Source: SXVE01 sp036388895 | Lineage (GTDB): Bacteria; Acidobacteriota; Blastocatellia; Pyrinomonadales; Pyrinomonadaceae | Length of the DNA: 64,000 bases | Direction of reading: 5' to 3' | NCBI GenBank assembly: GCA_036388895.1 | Contig: DASVQY010000036.1 | Span: forward strand, 34,603 to 98,602 | In this document: in pieces, positions 59,448-64,000 of the stretch | Position numbering within the stretch: the first letter of the stretch is position 1 | How the letters are laid out: the number at the start of each line of letters is the position of its first letter | The notes under the pieces: model-generated | Told to the model about the DNA's origin: nothing | Databases searched by the model: none | The model's input: only the letters and a program-made list of their open reading frames with translations | Position numbers and translations under genes: made by a program

Positions 59448-61163
59448 TCACATACCTTTATAATTCGGACCGCCGCCGCCTTCGGGTGTGACCCAGTTGA
59501 TGATTTGATACGGGTCCATAATGTCACAGGTTTTGCAGTGAACGCAGTTTGAAAAATTGACTTTTAATTCGCGCCGGTCAGTTTTCGAGTTATATTCCAT
59601 TTCATAAACCGCCGCCGGACAAAAACGCTGGCACGGATTGCCGTATTCTTCGGCGCACCGTTCGGCGCAAATTTCCGTGTCGAGAACGTGCAGATGCGAA
59701 GGCTGATCTTCGTCGTGCGCGACCCCGGCATGGTAAACGTCGGTGATTTTATCGAAAGTCAGCTGCTTATCGAACTTCAAATCGGGATAACGTTGCCGAG
59801 TGTCATCGTTTTGATAATCATATTCTTCGAGCATACGCATCCGTTCGTGACCGGCAACGTGATGCTCTTTCGGCATAAATCCCCAGGCGTAACCGCCGGT
59901 CACATACTGCAAACCGCTGTTGACCAGTGCCGACCAGCGACCGGCTTGAAACGAACCGTGAAAATTGCGAACCGGATAAAGCTCATCGTAAATCCAGCTT
60001 GAATTAACCTTTTCTTCATAATGCCTGAGCGTTTTCGACGTAAAGTCATCGTGAATGAAAGCCCAGAGAATCGTTTCGGCGGCGAGCATTCCCGATTTCA
60101 TCGCCGTATGAATTCCTTTTATTCGCTGTCCATTCAAGAAAGAACCGGAATCGCCGACGATTAAAACGCCGTCGGCGTATAGTTGCGGCATTGTGTTCCA
60201 GCCGCCAGCGTTAATGGTTTTCGCGCCGTATTTGAGCATTTTTCCGCCCGCTAAAATTTCGGCGACTTTCGGGTGCGTTTTGAATTTTTGAAATTCGGCG
60301 TGCGGGTCAATCAGCGGGTCGAGATAATCCAGACCGGTCACGTAACCGATGCTGACGACGTTGTTTTTCATTCCGTAAATCCAGCCGCCGCCGTAAGTCT
60401 GCGTGTCGGACGGAAAACCGAGCGTATGTATTACGGCGCCTTCTTCGATATTTCCCGCCGGAACTTCCCAGAGTTCTTTCACGCCGAGCGAAAACACTTG
60501 CGGCTCTTTGCCTTGATTCAATCCGAGCCGCTGCATTAAATGTTTGGCTAAAGAGCCGCGTGAGCCTTCGCCTAAAACCGTCACTTTAGCAAGGAGATCA
60601 ACGCCCGGTTCAAAATTTTCTTTCGGTTCGCCTTCTTTGTTGATTCCTTTATCGCCGGTTCGGACGCCGATAACGCGATTGTTTTCGTCGTAAAGCATTT
60701 CTGCGCCGGGAAATTCCGGAAAAATATTTATTCCCGCCTCTTCGCATTTTTCGCCGAGCCATTCGCACATTTTGCTCAAACTCAAGATATATTTGCCGTG
60801 ATTTTTCAGCGGCGGCGGCGTCACAGGAGATTCGATAGCGCGGTTTTCCGTTAAATACCAGAAAGCATCGGTCGAAACAACCGTATCAATCGGGCAGCCT
60901 TGTTCGAGAAAATCCGGTATCAGTTCACGAATCGCAATCGGATCCATCACAGCGCCCGATAAAATATGCGCGCCGACAAACGAACCCTTTTCGATAATTC
61001 CGATTTCCAAATCAGGAATTTTCTCGCCGCGTTTTCTGCCCTTTTCGACTAGTTCGTTGTGTTCGTCAACGCTGTTTTTCAGATGCAGAGCCGCCGCGAG
61101 ATTCGCCGGACCTGCGCCCACAAAAACCACGTCCATTTCGAGTTGTTCGCGTTCCATTTCCAT
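59448..61163 (-). CDS. Electron transfer flavoprotein-ubiquinone oxidoreductase
   Basis: Passes electrons from ETF to (mena)quinone. N-terminal FAD motif VVFVGAGPANLAAALHL, an NAD(P)-like mid region (GSRGSLAKHLM), the quinone-binding VGDSGSFLNGQRIKGIHTA, and a C-terminal 4Fe-4S domain with cysteines in CAERCAEEYG, CQRFCPAAVYE and CVHCKTCDIMDP. 571 aa, full length. Membrane-associated. Links fatty-acid or amino-acid oxidation to respiration. Confidence 0.95.
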   Translation of the reverse strand: MEMEREQLEMDVVFVGAGPANLAAALHLKNSVDEHNELVEKGRKRGEKIPDLEIGIIEKGSFVGAHILSGAVMDPIAIRELIPDFLEQGCPIDTVVSTDAFWYLTENRAIESPVTPPPLKNHGKYILSLSKMCEWLGEKCEEAGINIFPEFPGAEMLYDENNRVIGVRTGDKGINKEGEPKENFEPGVDLLAKVTVLGEGSRGSLAKHLMQRLGLNQGKEPQVFSLGVKELWEVPAGNIEEGAVIHTLGFPSDTQTYGGGWIYGMKNNVVSIGYVTGLDYLDPLIDPHAEFQKFKTHPKVAEILAGGKMLKYGAKTINAGGWNTMPQLYADGVLIVGDSGSFLNGQRIKGIHTAMKSGMLAAETILWAFIHDDFTSKTLRHYEEKVNSSWIYDELYPVRNFHGSFQAGRWSALVNSGLQYVTGGYAWGFMPKEHHVAGHERMRMLEEYDYQNDDTRQRYPDLKFDKQLTFDKITDVYHAGVAHDEDQPSHLHVLDTEICAERCAEEYGNPCQRFCPAAVYEMEYNSKTDRRELKVNFSNCVHCKTCDIMDPYQIINWVTPEGGGGPNYKGM

Positions 61164-61288
61164 AATTTTAATGAATGACTATTCAGTTTTTGTAAGTATA
61201 ACAATTCCTGCTAATTTCCCGAAATATGGATTAAAAATTTACCCAAAATTGTCTAATAGATCACGTTTCTTTTGTATAATAAAAGAAG

Positions 61289-61711
61289 ATGAAAACATTA
61301 AAAACAACTCCTCGAAAATCACCTCTAATATTAATAATAATTGTCACCTCTATTTTGGCTATTCCAGGTTTTGCAGTTCTTCTTGATCAATTTACAATGA
61401 TGTCATTTTTAGAAAAACCTCTTGAAAGACTTCCTGCTATTATTTTTTTAATAGCTGGGTTTATACTCTTTGCCGGTTATATCTGGACGGCAATATCAGG
61501 TCGCCATAATAGACTTTTTTGGCTTTTCTCAACTCTTTATAATCTGGCTCAAACAGGAATTTGTTTTCTTACACCTAGTTTTATTTTCTTTGTGGTTTCA
61601 CTTTGGACTATTTTTGTAATGATTTCTTCTATCTATTACTTCAGTTTTGCAAATAAAAACCGGAAGCAATGTAATTTTTACTTTTCTCCGAATTCTACCA
61701 AGAACAATTAA
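61289..61711 (+). CDS. Small membrane protein, AT-rich, unknown
   Basis: 140 aa with four hydrophobic segments (about 13-32, 52-70, 85-105, 110-127) and a basic end (NRKQCNFYFSPNS). Its codon use is much more AT-rich than that of neighbours (many ATA, TTA and AAT codons). It may be a recently acquired gene. No family assigned. Confidence 0.55.
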   Translation: MKTLKTTPRKSPLILIIIVTSILAIPGFAVLLDQFTMMSFLEKPLERLPAIIFLIAGFILFAGYIWTAISGRHNRLFWLFSTLYNLAQTGICFLTPSFIFFVVSLWTIFVMISSIYYFSFANKNRKQCNFYFSPNSTKNN

Positions 61712-61745
61712 GTGTGGAGCTACACTCTTTAAACCTTAAAAAATG

Positions 61746-61774
61746 AAAAGGTTCACCGTAGCCGGAACCTTTTT
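61746..61774. terminator. Bidirectional terminator between the AT-rich gene and mtnA
   Basis: AAAAGGTTC (61746-61754) pairs with GAACCTTTT around ACCGTAGCCG, followed by T run. Confidence 0.85.
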
Positions 61775-61779
61775 CGTGT

Positions 61780-62826
61780 TTACTCTTCAAACTGTTTCCG
61801 TAAACTTTCCGTATAAGGCGCTCGCGCAACGCCCTTTTCCGTGATTATCGCCGTCACGAGATCGTTCGGCGTAACGTCAAACGCGTAGTTACTGACATCA
61901 ATGCCTTCGGGCGCGAGTTGAATATCTCGGACGTGCGTAATTTCTCGAATCGCTCGTTCTTCAATCGGAATTTCCTCGCCCGTCGGACAATTCAAATCAA
62001 CTGTCGAGAGCGGCGCGGCGACGTAAAACGGAATGCCGTGCTGACGAGCCATTACGGCGACCATATATGTTCCGATTTTGTTGGCGACATCGCCGTTCGC
62101 GGCAATCCGGTCGGAACCAACTACGACAGCTTGAACGCGTCCCTTTTTCATAACGTGCCCGCTCATATTGTCGGTGATAAGCGTGACCGGAATGTCATCC
62201 TGCAGAAGCTCCCATGCGGTCAGACGCGCGCCTTGCAAATACGGGCGCGTTTCGTCGGCAATAACTGAAATCTTTTTACCTTGGGCAACAGCGCCGCGCA
62301 CGACACCGAGTGCTGTTCCCCAAACGCCGCCGGTCGCTAATGCTCCGGCGTTGCAGTGCGTTAAAACCGTCGAGTTATCTTCGATCAACTCGCCGCCGAA
62401 TTTGGCGATCAAACGCTGTGATTCGATGTCTTCTTCGTGAATGGCTTTAGCGTCTTCAATCAAAATCTGCTTGATTTCGCTGATTGATTTTTTTTCGTCT
62501 TTTGCTTTGTGAAATGTTCGCTTCATTCGGTCAATCGCCCAGAAAAGATTGACGGCGGTCGGTCGCGTTTTGCCCAAAACTTGACAGACATACTCCAATT
62601 CGTCTTCAAAATCAGCCATATTCGTTCCGACAAAGTTTTTCGCGCCGAGAGCGATTCCGTAAGCTGCCGAAACTCCGATTGCCGGAGCGCCGCGCACGAC
62701 CATATCTTTGATTCCGGCGGCGACTTCCGTATAAGTTTTCAGCATCAGCCATTTTTCTTCGGTCGGAAGAAGTCGCTGGTCGAGCATCTCGACGCCTTCG
62801 TCCGCCCATTTTACAGGTATTATCAT
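61780..62826 (-). CDS. mtnA: S-methyl-5-thioribose-1-phosphate isomerase
   Basis: Methionine salvage: converts methylthioribose-1-phosphate to methylthioribulose-1-phosphate. Motifs HCNAGALATGGVWGTALGVVR with the catalytic Cys, AVVVGSDRIAANGDVANKIGTY with the catalytic Asp, and VVRGAPAIGVSAAYG near the N-terminus. Start placed at ATG 62826 (MIIPVKWADEG) after AAAGGAAA; frame extends to 62877 but those residues are not family-like. About 348 aa. Confidence 0.95.
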   Translation of the reverse strand: MIIPVKWADEGVEMLDQRLLPTEEKWLMLKTYTEVAAGIKDMVVRGAPAIGVSAAYGIALGAKNFVGTNMADFEDELEYVCQVLGKTRPTAVNLFWAIDRMKRTFHKAKDEKKSISEIKQILIEDAKAIHEEDIESQRLIAKFGGELIEDNSTVLTHCNAGALATGGVWGTALGVVRGAVAQGKKISVIADETRPYLQGARLTAWELLQDDIPVTLITDNMSGHVMKKGRVQAVVVGSDRIAANGDVANKIGTYMVAVMARQHGIPFYVAAPLSTVDLNCPTGEEIPIEERAIREITHVRDIQLAPEGIDVSNYAFDVTPNDLVTAIITEKGVARAPYTESLRKQFEE

Positions 62827-62968
62827 TCGTTCTTTTTTCCTTTTGGTTATGTCGTTATTTATTATTTTGACATTCAAATCTTACGGAAAAAAACAGACAC
62901 TCACAAGAAAGCTGAAACTTATTTCTCTGATTTGCGCGTTACAGATTGAGAAATGGCGAGGTGATGTT

Positions 62969-63646
62969 ATGAAATACGAAACAATTTTGGACGAGCTGCA
63001 CCGAAAAGTTACAAGTAATAAATATCTGCAGCTTTTTACTGCTTTTACGAGAATACTTTTGGCAATCGGATTTATTCCGCCGAGTATTAAAAAAATTCTC
63101 GGTCAGCCTTTTACCGTTTTGCCCGATTCAAATCCGGTCGGACATTACTTCAACGCTCTTTATCAAACCGGATTTTATTACGAATTTCTCGGTTGGGGAC
63201 AACTAACCGCTGCCGTTTTGCTGCTTTTTCCGCGAACCGCTCATCTCGGCGCACTGGCTTTTTTCCCGATAATCATAAATATTGCCGTTTTAACCAATTC
63301 AGTCGGCTTTGTCGGAACAAAATACATTACGACTTTGATGGCTCTTGCCTCCACATATCTGGTCGCTTGGGATTACGACCGATTAAAGCTGATTTTCTTC
63401 GGCAAACGCGAAAAAAATTCGGTATTTTTTAGAATGGAAATCCTCTGGCTCTCGTTGCTATTCGGTTTCGGCGGCGCATTTGTCGCGAGTTTTTTCGCCT
63501 GGTTCGGCGTTGCTAATATTCATAAAAACTACTTTCCGGTTCTCGCTATTTTGTCCGCTGCCGGTTTATTGTTTGGCGCTGCGGTCGCCGCGCATCATCG
63601 TTTTATGCCTGCCGGAGAGTTGAAAAAATCTGTCGAAATCACCTGA
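62969..63646 (+). CDS. DoxX-like membrane protein
   Basis: Start ATG 62969 (GCGAGGTGATGTT upstream). About 226 aa with five hydrophobic segments; the arrangement LLAIGFIPPSIKKILGQPF ... VGHYFNALYQTGFYYEFLGWGQLTAAVLLLFPRTAHLGALAFFP resembles the DoxX/SURF4 family. Role unknown. The longer ORF from 62843 overlaps mtnA divergently, and I reject that start. Confidence 0.75.
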   Translation: MKYETILDELHRKVTSNKYLQLFTAFTRILLAIGFIPPSIKKILGQPFTVLPDSNPVGHYFNALYQTGFYYEFLGWGQLTAAVLLLFPRTAHLGALAFFPIIINIAVLTNSVGFVGTKYITTLMALASTYLVAWDYDRLKLIFFGKREKNSVFFRMEILWLSLLFGFGGAFVASFFAWFGVANIHKNYFPVLAILSAAGLLFGAAVAAHHRFMPAGELKKSVEIT

Positions 63647-63776
63647 ATTTATTTTCTCTTTTAATATTTTATTTCCCTGGTGCGAATTCGACGAGCTTTT
63701 ATTTTTCCACTCTCAATCATTGAAAAATCCAATTTTTCCGTATTAATTTGCAAGTAATTTTTGTATCATCTACTTT

Positions 63777-64000
63777 ATGAGCACGCCGACCAGTTCCGAA
63801 TTCTGCATTATCGCCGAAGGTTTTTACGATTCGGTCGAAGAAGCCAAACACGCTTTGATTGACCCGTTTATCGAAGATTACGTTGAAAAAACCGGCAGAT
63901 ACAAAATGCATCAAGCCGATGAGATTTTTGTCGCCAGCGGCATTGCTTTGAGCGATTTGTCCATTTCTGAAATTGACGAAGGAGTTTTCGAAATTTCGTG
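63777..64000 (+). CDS. Protein of unknown family, cut by right edge
   Basis: Starts at ATG 63777 with the beginning MSTPTSSEFCIIAEGFYDSV. The visible ~74 residues are soluble, acidic and helix/strand mixed (EEAKHALIDPFIEDYVEKTG, KMHQADEIFVASGIALSDLS). No recognised motif. The gene runs off the window, so its length is unknown. Confidence 0.6.
   Translation, partial: MSTPTSSEFCIIAEGFYDSVEEAKHALIDPFIEDYVEKTGRYKMHQADEIFVASGIALSDLSISEIDEGVFEIS

Overview
The window looks like chromosomal DNA of an Acidobacteriota member, most likely class Blastocatellia (Pyrinomonadaceae-like). This is an inference from gene content. It contains an ECF sigma factor of the TIGR02999 type next to a Ser/Thr kinase, large secreted proteins with FG-GAP-type repeats, a Mla/MCE lipid transporter, many TolC/OmpA-type envelope proteins (so a Gram-negative, diderm cell), and moderate, AT-leaning base composition with AT-rich spacers. 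I see no rRNA, transposase, integrase, prophage or CRISPR array. The only RNA gene recognised is one tRNA-Leu(GAG).

Layout. 1-8 kb (minus strand): a translation/housekeeping run, def, a 74-aa gene, pruA, a secreted protein, fmt, rsmB, a PASTA protein, rpe, and a secreted coiled-coil protein cut by the left edge. 8-11.5 kb (minus): an accessory cluster with a TIGR04222-type membrane protein ending in a Cys/Gly tail, a DUF692/MNIO metalloenzyme, two zinc-ribbon membrane proteins (one frame-broken at a T7 run), and a probable MNIO partner protein. This is the most interesting part of the window. 11.6-19.3 kb: mixed single genes (CAP-domain protein, haem-binding protein, YraN, S9 peptidase, ChaN-like protein, CsbD fusion, deoxyhypusine-synthase-like protein). 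19.4-21.4 kb: atpD-atpC without the other ATP synthase genes. 21.6-25.2 kb: sterol-desaturase-like protein, then a stress-flavoured group (SDR, VLRF1-like release factor, two small proteins). 25.4-30.7 kb (plus): phoH-ybeY-zwf-pgl-CBS/CorC-type protein. 30.8-34 kb: PadR regulator with a dyad operator facing a 38-aa membrane peptide, then an ECF sigma/anti-sigma/CpxP-like module. 34.1-37.1 kb: mlaE-mlaF-mlaD. 37.2-46 kb (minus): the glycolytic order gap-pgk-tpiA-secG-tRNA-Leu, interrupted by an S41 protease and an ECF sigma/kinase pair. 46-54.7 kb: envelope genes (TolC-like protein, small proteins, a degenerate ABC ATPase, an M64 peptidase with FG-GAP repeats, an OmpA protein). 54.9-58.5 kb (plus): ABC exporter-yicC-gmk-rpoZ. 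58.5-64 kb: peptidase-like protein, CsbD, ETF-ubiquinone oxidoreductase, mtnA, a DoxX-like protein, and an unidentified gene cut by the right edge.

How the genes fit together. Central carbon metabolism is well represented: gap, pgk and tpiA for glycolysis; zwf, pgl and rpe for the pentose phosphate route; pruA and ETF-QO for amino-acid and acyl oxidation. Translation maturation and rescue are covered by def, fmt, rsmB, ybeY, a VLRF1-like factor and tRNA-Leu. Two separate sigma-factor circuits are visible: one controlled by a zinc anti-sigma factor and linked to a CpxP-like periplasmic protein, one next to a transmembrane kinase. The MNIO cluster has the parts expected for cysteine modification of a membrane-anchored protein tail, but that function is inferred. 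All coordinates and motifs were read by eye; no database search was run.
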